A DNA stretch of 64,000 bases from a bacterium (lineage in GTDB: Bacteria > Acidobacteriota > Polarisedimenticolia > Polarisedimenticolales > Polarisedimenticolaceae). Below the pieces are notes generated by a model. The model did no database searches and had not been told where the DNA came from. It saw only the letters and a list, made by a program, of their open reading frames with translations. Shown piece by piece: positions 25,489 to 36,599 of the stretch (position 1 is its first letter; the number at the start of each line of letters is the position of its first letter). A program made the translations under genes and the position numbers. The stretch spans positions 1 through 64,000 of the forward strand of contig JAAELQ010000281.1 in the NCBI GenBank assembly GCA_024226515.1, given 5' to 3'.

Positions 25489-27188
25489 CGCGTGCCTCCT
25501 TCCGGGCCGCTCGTCCGAGAGCCCTCGACCTCGATCGACCTGGAGCCCATCTCGGCCGTGCCCGTGAAGCTCTCGCCCTCGATCACCACCGTCACCTCGC
25601 TGCTGGGGCGCCCCTCGCGCGCGGGGAAGATCAGCGTCATCACGTTGCCCTCGAGCTGCACCTCGTCGAACGTCACCGTGCCGCCGCGCGTCTCGGCCGT
25701 GCCGCCGAACTCGGGCCGCTCACCGGAGATCGTCCAGGTGCGCTGGATCGTCCGCGAGCCGAACTCGAAGACGACGGACCATTCGCCGCGCGGGTCGACG
25801 ACGGCGTCGGGGTCGCCCTGCGGTTTCTCCTTCACCTCGCGCTCGTGCGGGATGCCGTCGACGAACACGCGCCGGATCTCCGTCTGTTCGGCGAACAGCG
25901 GTCCGTCGGCGACGATCAGGTTGGCGATCTTGCCCGGCTCGATGCTGCCCACGCTGCGCGAGACGCCGAGCAACTCGGCCGGCACGCTGGTCAGCGCCGC
26001 GAGCGCGATCTCCTCCGGCAGCCCTGCGGCGATGATCTCGCGTAGGTTCTTGTAGAAGTTGGCGGTGTTCTTCAGGCCGTTCGTGGTGAGGGCGAAGCGC
26101 ACGCCGGCCTCGTGCAGACGCAGCGCTCCCTGCGGCGCGTCGACCCAGCGACGCAGCGCGCGGCGGCCGACCGCCAGCGCGTCGTGCGGTTCCTTGACGT
26201 CCGGCTTGTCCGGGAAACCGACCGGCAGGATCAGCGCGCGGCCCGTCGCGGCGATCTCGTTCGCCATCTCCCACTCGTGCCCCGCCCCCTCGATCACGAC
26301 GTCCAGCTCGAACTCGTCGGCAAGTCGCGCGGCGAGCAGCGCGTTCTCCGGCCCGTCGACCTCGAAGAACAGCGGCGCGTCGCCGCGCAGTACGGGGCCC
26401 AGCGCCTCGAACGCCGCGTGGTGCTCGGGGCGCCGCATGCCGCGCGGGTCCGCGGCGTAGCGCTCGCTCCAGTTCGCGTAGCGTTCGGCGTCGAGGAAGC
26501 TCTGGCGCAGCGCGGCGACCGTGCCCATCAGGCTGGTCGGGTAGCCTTCGCCGAAGCGGCCGCGCTCGAACGCCGCGTGCTGAGCGACGCCCTCGCGCAG
26601 GATCAGCGCGGGCACGGGAACGCCCTCCGCCAGCAGGATGGCCGTGCTGCTGCCGCGCAGGATGCCGCTGCCGGGGGTGGCGAGCATCACCGTGATGCCC
26701 AGATCGCGGTGCCGCTCGATCGCGTCGGCCCGCGTACCCTCGAAGGACTGCAGCGCGTCGCGCACACGACGCTCGGCGTGGATGCGTTTCAGCGGATGGA
26801 CGGCGCCCGCGGGCGTCGGGTTGCCGCCGCCGCGTGTCGCGCCCGGGCTTTCGCCACCGGCCGCCGCCGCGCGCGGCTCCTGAACACCGAGCGTGCCGTG
26901 CGCGTCGATCAGGCCGGGGTAGACCCAGCCGCCGCCGGCGTCGATCTCGACGGCGTCGGACGGGATCTCGATGCCGCTTCCCACGGCCTCGATCAGGCCG
27001 TCGCGTACCACGACCACGGCGGACTCGATCGCCTCGCCCGGCGTCGGGACCACGGTCGCGTTGTGCACCGCGTAGACGCGCGGCCGCTCCGCGGCGAGGA
27101 TCGATCCGGCCGCCAGGGCCAGAATCGTCAGGCCGAGCGCGCAAATCGCCGGCCTGAAGACGGATCTCGAGTCCCTCGGTCGCAGCAT
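25485..27188 (-). CDS. Exported amidohydrolase-family protein with altered metal site
   Basis: This 567-residue protein has a signal peptide (about 1-33) and an amidohydrolase core with GLIDAHGTLG at 92-101. The family's HxH is reduced to His97 only, the second His being replaced by Thr. The C-terminal composite domain (PGKIANLIVADG) is intact. A beta-rich segment of about 110 residues follows (WSVVFEFGSRTIQRTWTISG), resembling lipocalin-like or DUF-type additions. The ATG at 27188 has GAGGAGGGG upstream. An upstream ATG would add 18 Arg-rich residues ahead of the signal. It is coupled to the tandem amidohydrolase gene and the two probably act on related substrates. Confidence 0.85.
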   Translation of the reverse strand: MLRPRDSRSVFRPAICALGLTILALAAGSILAAERPRVYAVHNATVVPTPGEAIESAVVVVRDGLIEAVGSGIEIPSDAVEIDAGGGWVYPGLIDAHGTLGVQEPRAAAAGGESPGATRGGGNPTPAGAVHPLKRIHAERRVRDALQSFEGTRADAIERHRDLGITVMLATPGSGILRGSSTAILLAEGVPVPALILREGVAQHAAFERGRFGEGYPTSLMGTVAALRQSFLDAERYANWSERYAADPRGMRRPEHHAAFEALGPVLRGDAPLFFEVDGPENALLAARLADEFELDVVIEGAGHEWEMANEIAATGRALILPVGFPDKPDVKEPHDALAVGRRALRRWVDAPQGALRLHEAGVRFALTTNGLKNTANFYKNLREIIAAGLPEEIALAALTSVPAELLGVSRSVGSIEPGKIANLIVADGPLFAEQTEIRRVFVDGIPHEREVKEKPQGDPDAVVDPRGEWSVVFEFGSRTIQRTWTISGERPEFGGTAETRGGTVTFDEVQLEGNVMTLIFPAREGRPSSEVTVVIEGESFTGTAEMGSRSIEVEGSRTSGPEGGTR

Positions 27189-27290
27189 CGCCCCTCCTCT
27201 TCGGTTTCGGTCCGCCCGTGTCGGCGCCCGCGACTCTACCACGGGACCGTCCTGGCATTACATCGTCCGGATGCCTAGATTCTCCAACGA

Positions 27291-28337
27291 ATGCGACGCG
27301 ATTCACTGCCGCCGGCGAGGCTCATCGCACCCCCCGTGCTCGACCCGCCTCCGCCGCATCCCACGCCCGACGAAACCCCGTGCGCTCCGCCCGTGGCGCG
27401 CCCGGCCGAACCCGGCGAGCCGCCGCCGCGCGCGGCGCTGAGCGATCCGAGTCCCGCGCGGCGCCGTGACAAGCGTCGATGGTTCGATCCGGCGAAGGGC
27501 TGGTTCCGCAGGCTCGAGCGCGAGGTCAGTCACTTTCTCAGCCGCTCCGTATTCCCGCATGTCCCGGGGCTGCATCTGCCGTACGACGCGCAGCTGCGCC
27601 GCTGCCTCACGCTAGCGGAGACCGACATCGAGCTCACCGGGTTGCCGGGTGGGTTCGACGGGATGCGTGTGTTGCTGATCACGGACGTGCACGCCGGGCC
27701 GTTCCTCTCGCGGAGGTCGCTGTGCGAGACGTTCCGTCGCTTGCTCGCCGTCCAGCCCGACGTGATCCTGCTCGGAGGAGACCTGATCACCGCGCGCGTC
27801 GAGGACTTCGAGGAGTCCGAGGAGGCGTTCCGGCTGCTGTCCGCACCCCTGGGCGTCTTCGGCGTGTGGGGCAACCACGACCACTACCCGGATCAGCTCG
27901 AGCGACTGCGCGATCGAGTCGAGAGCTGCGGCGTCCGGATGCTGAACAACCGCAACGTCGAGCTGCGACGGGGAGGCGAGGCCCTGAGTCTGGCGGGGGT
28001 GGACGACCTGCTGATCGGAGAGCCCGACCTCGATGCGGCGCTCTCCGGCACGCGCGGACCGGTCGTCCTGCTGTCGCACAACCCGGACCTGCTGTTTCGT
28101 GCCGCGGACCGTGGCGTGGCGTTGATGTTGTCGGGGCACACGCACGCGGGGCAGATCCGCCTGCCCGGGCTACCCGTGCTGGTACGCCAGAGTCGTTACC
28201 GGCTCGATCAGGGACGCTACCGCCGGGATGCGACGGAGCTCGTCGTAAGCAGGGGACTGGGCGTCTCCGGGTTGCCGTTGCGCGCGGCGTGCCCGCCGGA
28301 GGCGGTGCTGGTGCGGCTCAGAAGAAGCCGAGCGTGA
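27291..28337 (+). CDS. YkuE-like metallophosphoesterase
   Basis: This 348-residue protein has a Pro-rich, likely disordered N-terminus of about 60 residues and a calcineurin-like phosphoesterase domain. The metal-binding motifs are all present: DVHAGP, GGDLI, GNHDHY, LLSHNPD and GHTHAGQIRLP. These match the YkuE/YaeI group, which includes periplasmic or membrane-associated phosphodiesterases acting on UDP-diacylglucosamine-like or other phosphodiesters. No clear signal peptide is seen. The start at 27291 has no good ribosome-binding site and could lie farther in. Its 3' end overlaps the end of the convergent sufT reading frame by 20 bases. Confidence 0.9.
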   Translation: MRRDSLPPARLIAPPVLDPPPPHPTPDETPCAPPVARPAEPGEPPPRAALSDPSPARRRDKRRWFDPAKGWFRRLEREVSHFLSRSVFPHVPGLHLPYDAQLRRCLTLAETDIELTGLPGGFDGMRVLLITDVHAGPFLSRRSLCETFRRLLAVQPDVILLGGDLITARVEDFEESEEAFRLLSAPLGVFGVWGNHDHYPDQLERLRDRVESCGVRMLNNRNVELRRGGEALSLAGVDDLLIGEPDLDAALSGTRGPVVLLSHNPDLLFRAADRGVALMLSGHTHAGQIRLPGLPVLVRQSRYRLDQGRYRRDATELVVSRGLGVSGLPLRAACPPEAVLVRLRRSRA

Positions 28338-28665
28338 CCTTCGCCGCCTCGGACATCATCTCCTGGTGCCACGGCGGGTCCCACACCAGCTCGACGCGCG
28401 CGGCACTCACGCCGGGGACTCCGGCGACCTTCGTTTCGACCTAGCCCGGCAGCGAGCCCGCGACCGGGCACATGGGCGACGTCAGCGTCATCTTGACGTC
28501 GACCGACGCGTCGTCCTGTACGTCGACCGAGTAGATCAACCCCAGCTCGTAGACGTCGACCGGGATCTCGGGGTCGTAGCAGGTCTTGATCGCCGCGACG
28601 ACGTCGGCCTCGAGGCCGCCCGGCGCGGCGTCCTGCGTGTCTTCTGTCCGGGCCTCGTCGGTCAT
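28318..28665 (-). pseudogene. sufT: SufT / MIP18-like (DUF59) Fe-S assembly protein, interrupted by an in-frame TAG
   Basis: From the ATG at 28665 the frame encodes a DUF59 protein (ADVVAAIKTCYDPEIPVDVY, then TSPMCPVAGSLPG) and meets TAG at 28441-28443. The same frame then continues without any shift for 40 codons (VETKVAGVPGVSAARVELVW, DPPWHQEMMSEAAK) to a TGA at 28318. This is exactly the expected C-terminal part of the family. One base change, GAG to TAG at codon 75, would explain it. SufT helps mature Fe-S proteins. It is the last gene of the SUF operon, four bases after sufU. It may be a true nonsense mutation, a sequencing error or a readthrough site. The 74-residue product would lack the end of the fold. 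Confidence 0.85.
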
Positions 28666-28668
28666 GGT

Positions 28669-29130
28669 CTACTCGGTGGTCACGGATTCGCGGCGCTCGA
28701 GCGCTGCCAGCATCGTGTGCCAGGCCAGCGTCGCGCACTTCACCCGGACCGGAAAGTCGCGGACCCCCGCGAAGACGATCAGCTTGCCGAGACGCTCACG
28801 GTCCGCGTCAGGGTCCGCGTCGCGGTCGGAGTTGCCGGTGACCAGGTCGTGGAAGTTCTTGAACTTCTGCTCGACCTCCCACAGGCTCCTTCCCGTCAGC
28901 GCCTCGGTCATCATCGAGGCCGAGGCCGTGCAGATCGCGCAGCCCTTCCCCTGAAACGTGACGCGCGACACCTGCTCCTCGTCGGACTTGATGAACACGG
29001 TGATGCGGTCGCCGCAGACGGGGTTGTACCCCTCGGACTCCGCGTCGGCGTCTTCCATCGCCTCGAAGTTCCGCGGCCGCTTGCCGTGGTCGAGGATCAT
29101 CTCCTGGTACAGTTCGCGTAGTTCGGACAT
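28669..29130 (-). CDS. sufU: SufU Fe-S scaffold / sulfur-transfer protein
   Basis: This 153-residue protein is a SufU/IscU-type protein. The three conserved cysteines are visible: in NPVCGDRI, in GKGCAICTASA and in VRVKCATLAWH. The insert between the second and third Cys is longer than in IscU, as in SufU, which takes sulfur from SufS with a zinc-bound site. It acts in the cytoplasm in Fe-S cluster assembly. The ATG at 29130 shares one base with the sufS TGA, so the two are coupled. The start MSELRELYQEMILDH matches the family N-terminus. Confidence 0.95.
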   Translation of the reverse strand: MSELRELYQEMILDHGKRPRNFEAMEDADAESEGYNPVCGDRITVFIKSDEEQVSRVTFQGKGCAICTASASMMTEALTGRSLWEVEQKFKNFHDLVTGNSDRDADPDADRERLGKLIVFAGVRDFPVRVKCATLAWHTMLAALERRESVTTE

Positions 29131-30395
29131 CAGCCCAGCAATTCTATCGCCTTTGGGATCGAGGCCGCGAGAACGTCGAGGTCCTCGCGCGTATTGTACA
29201 GGGCCAGCGAGGCACGCGCAGTCGCGGCAAGGCCGAAATGGTCCATCACCGGCTGGGCGCAGTGGTGGCCGGCGCGCACGGCGACGCCCTCCATGTCGAG
29301 CACGGTGCCGAGGTCGTGGGGGTGAACGCCGTCGATGACGAACGACAGGATGCCGCATTTCTCGGCCGCCGTGCCGACGAGCGTGAGACGCGGAATCTCC
29401 TCGAGCAGCCGCGTTCCGTAGTCCAGCAGATCGCGCTCGTAGGCCTCGACCCGGTCCATGCCGATCTGTTCCAGGTAGTCCACGGCGGCGCCGAGGCCCA
29501 CGGCTCCGGTGATGTCCGGCGTGCCGGCCTCGAAGCGATGCGGCGGGTCCTTGTACGTCGTCTCGTCGAACGTCACGGAGTGGATCATCTCGCCGCCACC
29601 GAGAAACGGCCCGGTCTTCTCCAGCAGTTCGGCCTTGCCGTACAGCGCACCGATGCCGGTCGGCCCGAACATCTTGTGTCCGGAGAACGCGAAGAAGTCG
29701 CAGTCCAGCTCGCGGACGTCGATCTTCTCGTGCGGCACTCCCTGAGCCCCGTCGACGACGACGATCGCGCCGCACGCGTGCGCCGCGTCGATGATCCGGC
29801 GCATCGGATTGCGGGTGCCGAGGGCGTTCGACGTGTGGGCCACGCAGACCATCCGGGTGCGCGGCCCGAGTAGGCGTTCGTATTCGTCCATACGCAGCGA
29901 GCCGTCGTCGGCGATCGGGACGATGCGCAGCTCGGCGCCCGTCCGACCCGCCAGCATCTGCCACGGCACGATATTCGAGTGGTGCTCCATCTCGGTGAGC
30001 ACGATCTCGTCGCCCGGACCCAGGTGGTCGCCGCCGTAGCCGTGGGCCACGAGGTTGATCGCCGTGGTCGTGCCGCTGGTGAAGACGATCTCTCCGCAGC
30101 TCTCGGCCCCGACGAAACGTCCGACCTTGCAGCGCGCCGCCTCGAAAGCCTCGGTGGCGCGGACGCTGAGCTGGTACAGGCCGCGGTGCACGTTGGCGTA
30201 GTCCGACTCGTAGAACCGCCGCATGCTGTCCAGCACCTGGCGCGGCTTCTGCGTGCTGGCCGCATTGTCGAGGTAGACGAGCGGCTTGCCGTGCACCGTG
30301 GTCGAGAGGATCGGGAAATCCGCCCGCACTCGTTCGACGTCGAACGGCGACGGCGCGCGTGCGATATCGGAGTCGCCGCTCAACGCATCACCCAC
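29130..30395 (-). CDS. sufS: SufS cysteine desulfurase
   Basis: This 421-residue class V aminotransferase-fold enzyme takes sulfur from cysteine, making alanine and a persulfide for Fe-S assembly. The PLP lysine lies in FSGHKMFGPTG and the sulfur-carrying Cys in RAGHHCAQPVM, as in SufS/CsdA. The N-terminal part (FPILSTTVHGKPLVYLDNAA) is typical. The start is a GTG at 30395, overlapping the end of sufD by eight bases; a TTG four codons later is an alternative. It is placed between sufD and sufU in the SUF operon. Confidence 0.96.
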   Translation of the reverse strand: MGDALSGDSDIARAPSPFDVERVRADFPILSTTVHGKPLVYLDNAASTQKPRQVLDSMRRFYESDYANVHRGLYQLSVRATEAFEAARCKVGRFVGAESCGEIVFTSGTTTAINLVAHGYGGDHLGPGDEIVLTEMEHHSNIVPWQMLAGRTGAELRIVPIADDGSLRMDEYERLLGPRTRMVCVAHTSNALGTRNPMRRIIDAAHACGAIVVVDGAQGVPHEKIDVRELDCDFFAFSGHKMFGPTGIGALYGKAELLEKTGPFLGGGEMIHSVTFDETTYKDPPHRFEAGTPDITGAVGLGAAVDYLEQIGMDRVEAYERDLLDYGTRLLEEIPRLTLVGTAAEKCGILSFVIDGVHPHDLGTVLDMEGVAVRAGHHCAQPVMDHFGLAATARASLALYNTREDLDVLAASIPKAIELLG

Positions 30396-31694
30396 CGATC
30401 TCGGTCAATCGCGTGGCGACCGCGGCCTCGAGCGCCTCGCGCAACCGCGGGATCGCGATGCGCTCCAGCACCTCGCCCGCGAACGCCGAGACCATCAGGT
30501 GGCGCGCCTCGGTCGCGGAGAGTCCGCGGCTGCGAAGATAGAAGATCGCGTCCGCGTCCAGTCGGCCCACGGTCGCGCCGTGCGTGCACTTCACGTCGTC
30601 GGCGTAGATCTCGAGCTGCGGCCGCGTGTGGGCCAGTGCCGTGTCCGACAGCAGCAAGTTGGGGTTCGACTGCTTCGCATCGGTCTTCTGCGCGTCCTCG
30701 CGCACGATGATGCGGCCGCTGAACACGCCGCGCGAACGACCGCCGAGGACGCCCTTGTACAACTCGCGGCTGTCGCCGTGCGGCTTGGCGTGGTCCAGCA
30801 CGGTGTGGTTGTCCACGTGCTGCGCCTCGTGCGTCGCGTAGAGTCCGTCGAGTGCGCACTGTGCGCGCTCGCCGTCGAGCACCGCGCGCAGGTCGTGGCG
30901 CACGATCCTGCCGCCGAGGTCGATGCCCACGGCGCGATAGTGGCTGTCGCGACCCTGGGTGCTCCAGCCGCCGCCGATGTGGTACGCCTGGTCGCTCTCC
31001 AGCTGCAGCGTGTAATGATCGAGCTCTGCGCCATCGCCGACCGAGACGCGGGACGCGGCGTTGGTCCAGTACGCACCGTCTTCGAGACTACCGAACGACT
31101 CGACCACGGTGGCTCGTGCGCGGTCGCCGACGTGAATCAACGTGCGCGAGTGCGTCGCGGCGGGTTTGTCGCCGCCGCTGGACAGATACATGACGTGCAG
31201 CGGTTGTTCGAGTGTGGCGCCGTCGTCGACCAGCACCGCCGCCCCGTCCTCGAACAGGCTGGCGTTGATCGCCGCCATGGCCGAGGCGTCGCGCGGCGCG
31301 TCCAGCTCCAGCAGTTTCTTCAAGCGTTGCGGCTGTTGCTCGATGGCGTCGGTCAGGCTGCCGCACCAGGCGCCGGCGGCCGGAGCGCCGACCTGCGACA
31401 GGCCGGGGACGATGCGTCCGTCGAGAAAAACGAGGCGCGGTCCGTCGACCCACTGGGCAAACGCAGGCAGGCGACCCTCGTCCAGCTGCACCGCGGGGGC
31501 GGGACGGAACGGAGTCTTCGCGATCGCGTCGAGGCTCGTGCTCTTCCACTCCTCGAGTGCGGCCGTGGGCCAGCCGAGCTGCTCGAAGCGCTCGGACGAC
31601 GCGCGGCGCCAGTCGCGCAGCCAGTCGGGCCCCTCGGCGGCGAGCTTCTTCTCGAGCTCGGCGAACGCGGCCAGCGAGGTGACGCTCGTGTTGC

Positions 31695-31698
<4 letters not shown>
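30388..31698 (-). CDS. sufD: SufD subunit of the SufBCD Fe-S assembly complex
   Basis: This 436-residue protein belongs to the SufB/SufD family. The right-handed beta-helix core and the C-terminal helices are recognisable, including 'DDVKCTHGATVGRLDADAIF' and RGLSATEARHLMVSAFAGEV. SufD pairs with SufB and the ATPase SufC to build clusters on SufB. The conserved His in KCTHGATVG is present. Its ATG overlaps the sufC stop as ATGA. The length is typical. Confidence 0.95.
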
Positions 31699-32453
<755 letters not shown>

Positions 32454-32470
32454 TTCTGATTTTCTCCGGA

Positions 32471-33919
<1,449 letters not shown>

Positions 33920-33929
33920 TCGATTCCCC

Positions 33930-34364
33930 TCAGAGCGTGGTCAGCTTCGATTCCTGCGAATCCGGTCCCACCATCTCGGAGATCGGCACCTGCTCGAGCG
34001 CCTGCTCGACGGTGCGATTGATGCGTTCCCAGTTGACCTTCGTCGGGCAGACCTTCTCGTGCTCGCACGCGCCCGGCTCGGCGCCGCACTGCACCATGCT
34101 GATCGGTCCCTCGATGGCGCGGATCACCGCCGCGATCGACGTCTCGCGCGGCGGATGGTCGAGACTGTAGCCGCCGCTGACCCCGCGATGCGAGGTCAGG
34201 ATGTTCCCGCGCGCGAGCGAGCGCAGGATCTTGCTCACCATCGGCAGGGGCAGCCCCGTTCGTTCGGCCGCCTCGCGCGCCGTCTGGATCTCGCCCAGCG
34301 GGCGATCCGAGAGGTAGGCGAGCAGCATGATCCCGTAGTCCGCTTCCTTGGTGATTCTCAGCAT
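33930..34364 (-). CDS. Rrf2-family [Fe-S] regulator of the SUF operon (IscR/SufR-like)
   Basis: This 144-residue regulator has a winged helix-turn-helix (residues 1-75, with the wing [13 protein letters not shown]) and three cysteines at 93, 100 and 106 spaced C-x6-C-x5-C ([15 protein letters not shown]), which bind an Fe-S cluster in this family. It probably senses Fe-S status and represses the suf genes when clusters are plentiful. The ATG at 34364 is chosen because Rrf2 proteins begin with [11 protein letters not shown] and because AGAGGT precedes it. It leads the operon with sufBCDSUT, and a candidate operator lies at 34425-34438. Confidence 0.94.
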   Translation of the reverse strand: MLRITKEADYGIMLLAYLSDRPLGEIQTAREAAERTGLPLPMVSKILRSLARGNILTSHRGVSGGYSLDHPPRETSIAAVIRAIEGPISMVQCGAEPGACEHEKVCPTKVNWERINRTVEQALEQVPISEMVGPDSQESKLTTL

Positions 34365-34424
34365 GGGACCTCTTCCGCGCATCCGGCGCACCGGCCCGTC
34401 CCGGGCGGTCGCCGCCAAACAATA

Positions 34425-34459
34425 CCGATCTAGTACGGATTCAGCCTAACTGTACCCAA
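34425..34459 (-). promoter_or_regulatory. Candidate SUF promoter with overlapping palindromic operator
   Basis: On the minus strand, TTGGGT (34459-34454) and TACTAG (34435-34430) are 18 bases apart and could be the -35 and -10 of the SUF operon. The -10 lies inside CCGTACTAGATCGG (34438-34425), a near-palindrome centred on CTAG with 10 of 14 positions symmetric. A repressor binding there would block the -10, which fits self-regulation by the Rrf2 protein. It is an eye match without statistical support. Confidence 0.4.
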
Positions 34460-34526
34460 ATGCGAAGGAATCTTCAAGTTGAGCGCTCGTCGCTCCACGG
34501 TTCGGGTGCTAATCTGGGCCTTTCCC

Positions 34527-35456
34527 ATGTCAAGAGTCGTGCTGCTGGGCCCGCAGCGATTCCGGCCCACCGTCGCCCCTGCGCTGGATTCGCTCGGAGT
34601 CCACGGGTGCGTTGCCGCGGTTACCGCGGGGTGGCAGGAGCGCGAGGCCGAGGACGACGAGTTCCGCGAGCACATCGGCCGCGAGGTCAAGAACCTCGGG
34701 CTGTACGCGCGCTCGATGGAGATCCAGGCCGAGGATCCCGAGCTGGATCAGGCGATGCGCGAGCGGCAGGACTCGCTGATGCGGCTGCAGGAGCTGTACC
34801 GGCTGCGGCTGGACCCGCAGCTGCAGGCGGCCCGTACGTTGATGGCCCACGAGGCCGGCAACGAGTATCTGGACGAGCACCGCCGCGCGGCGATCCGCGC
34901 CATCCGCACGCTCGACCGTCAGCACGTGCAGCGCGTGCGCAAGGTGCACGCGGAGTTCGAGGAGCGCTGGCGGCCGTCCGAGCGGCACTCGGTCGCCAGG
35001 CACCGCGAGGAGCTGGCCGAGCTGATCCGCGGCACCGAGGCGCTGGCCGTCGCGGGGGGCCACGTCATGGTCCTGCTCAACCGATTGCGGCTGTTCGATC
35101 TGCTCGCGCTGCTCGGCGACCGGCCGGTCGTGGCCTGGTCCGCCGGCGCGATGTCGCTGGCCGAGCGCGTCGTGCTGTTCCACGATAGCCCGCCGCAGGG
35201 GGCGGGCAACCCCGAGGTTCTGGACGCAGGCCTCGGCGCGTTTCGCAATCTCGTCGCGCTGCCGCACGCGCAGGACCGTCTGCAGCTGGACCAGCCGGTG
35301 CGCGTCGCGTTGTTCGCGCGGCGTTTCTCGCCCGCGGCCAGCGCGGTGCTCGAGCCCGGCGCGAGACTGGACTGGAACGGCGAGCGCTGGCGCGCCCAGA
35401 AGGGGACGCTGCGCCTGGCGCGCAGCGGACGCCTGATCGGGATGGGCACACATTGA
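34527..35456 (+). CDS. Peptidase S51 / PepE-like protein (class I glutamine-amidotransferase fold)
   Basis: This 309-residue protein has a Rossmann-like start (MSRVVLLGPQ, then AAVTAGWQERE), a long charged helical insert (about 45-165), and a C-terminal half like S51 peptidases. The nucleophile elbow is VVAWSAGAMS with Ser205, followed by LFHDSPPQ and the likely catalytic His247 in VALPHAQDRL. S51 includes dipeptidase E and cyanophycinase, which cut Asp-linked peptides. The long insert is unusual for PepE, so the substrate may differ. The ATG at 34527 lacks a good ribosome-binding site. It is the first gene of a four-gene operon, and its TGA overlaps the esterase TTG. Confidence 0.75.
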   Translation: MSRVVLLGPQRFRPTVAPALDSLGVHGCVAAVTAGWQEREAEDDEFREHIGREVKNLGLYARSMEIQAEDPELDQAMRERQDSLMRLQELYRLRLDPQLQAARTLMAHEAGNEYLDEHRRAAIRAIRTLDRQHVQRVRKVHAEFEERWRPSERHSVARHREELAELIRGTEALAVAGGHVMVLLNRLRLFDLLALLGDRPVVAWSAGAMSLAERVVLFHDSPPQGAGNPEVLDAGLGAFRNLVALPHAQDRLQLDQPVRVALFARRFSPAASAVLEPGARLDWNGERWRAQKGTLRLARSGRLIGMGTH

Positions 35457-36589
35457 GCCATACCGTGCAAGCACTGCTGTCCGACGGTGTTCCCAGCGCG
35501 GAACGCCTCGACCGCTTCGTCGAGGAGAACGAGTTCCCCATCGTCGAGGGCACCGGCGTCACGTTCTTCTTCCGCGGACAGGCGGACGACGTCCGGCTGC
35601 GGCACTTCATCTACGGGCTGCCGACCTCGCAGCCGTTCCATCGCGTCGAGGGTGCCGACCTGTGGCACGTGACGATGGAGCTTCCCGAGCGTTCGCGAAT
35701 CGAATACAAGATCGAGGTGATTCGCGGGGACGATCACCAGTGGGTCATGGATCCGTTGAACCCGCGCGTCGCCCACGACCCGTTCGGCGCCAACTCGGTG
35801 TGCCAGGGCCGGGGCTACGAGGAGCCGGAGTGGAGCCGGCCGGACGACGAGGCGCGCCCGGGATCGATCGAGGACCTCAAGATGCCCAGCCGGGCGTTCG
35901 GCGGCGCGCGCCGCGTCCTCGTCTATCTCCCGGCCCGCTTCCGCAAACGCCGCCGCTATCCGTTGCTGATCGCGCACGACGGCGGCGATTTCCTGCGCTT
36001 CGCCTCGCTCAAGACGGTGCTGGACAACCTGATCCACCGCTTGGAGATCCCGCCGATCGTGGTCGCGCTGACGATGGCCGACGACCGGCTGACGGAATAC
36101 GGTGCGGACCCGCGCCACGGCCGTTTCCTCGTCGACGACGTCCTGCCGCGCCTCGAGCAGCGCTACCCGCTGTCGGAGCGGCCGGCCGATCGTGGCCTGC
36201 TCGGCGCGAGCTTCGGCGCGGTCGCCTCGCTGCACGCCGCGTGGTCTCACCCCGGAGTCTTCGGGCGCCTGGGGCTACTGTCGGGATCGTTCGCCTTCTC
36301 GGATATCGGCGACCATCAGCGCGGCCCGGCGTTCGACCCGGTCGCCGCGTTCGTCAACGGCTTTCGCGAGAACCCGGGCCGGCCGACGGACAAGATCTTC
36401 CTGGCCTGCGGAACCTACGAATCGTTGATTTACGAGAATCGCTCGCTATTGCCCCTTCTCCAGACGACCGGAATGACGGTACGCTACGTCGAGGCGCGGG
36501 ACGGACACAACTGGGAGAACTGGCGCGACCGGATGCGCGAGGGGCTCTCCTGGCTGTACCCCGGGCCGTTGTGGATGGTCTACGAGTAA
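35453..36589 (+). CDS. Enterochelin-esterase-like alpha/beta hydrolase
   Basis: This 378-residue protein has an N-terminal beta-sandwich of the CBM48/Fes type (about 30-110, with SRIEYKIEVIRGDDHQWVMD) and a C-terminal alpha/beta hydrolase domain. The nucleophile is Ser253 in LLGASFGAVAS. Later acid and His candidates are in the segment YVEARDGHNWENW, whose His is in the usual last position. Fes-type esterases open ester bonds of siderophores, but related enzymes act on other esters. There is no signal peptide. The start is TTG at 35453 within TTGA of the upstream stop, so it is coupled to the S51-like gene. The ATP-grasp gene follows ten bases later. Confidence 0.85.
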   Translation: MSHTVQALLSDGVPSAERLDRFVEENEFPIVEGTGVTFFFRGQADDVRLRHFIYGLPTSQPFHRVEGADLWHVTMELPERSRIEYKIEVIRGDDHQWVMDPLNPRVAHDPFGANSVCQGRGYEEPEWSRPDDEARPGSIEDLKMPSRAFGGARRVLVYLPARFRKRRRYPLLIAHDGGDFLRFASLKTVLDNLIHRLEIPPIVVALTMADDRLTEYGADPRHGRFLVDDVLPRLEQRYPLSERPADRGLLGASFGAVASLHAAWSHPGVFGRLGLLSGSFAFSDIGDHQRGPAFDPVAAFVNGFRENPGRPTDKIFLACGTYESLIYENRSLLPLLQTTGMTVRYVEARDGHNWENWRDRMREGLSWLYPGPLWMVYE

Positions 36590-36599
36590 AGGAGCTGCC

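Noticed and set aside
17201-28443. Reassignment of TAG as a sense codon, because two conserved frames contain in-frame TAG
   Set aside because: Several intact genes end at TAG at the expected place (for example 187, 16906 and 41113), and no others have internal TAG. Mutation or base error is simpler.
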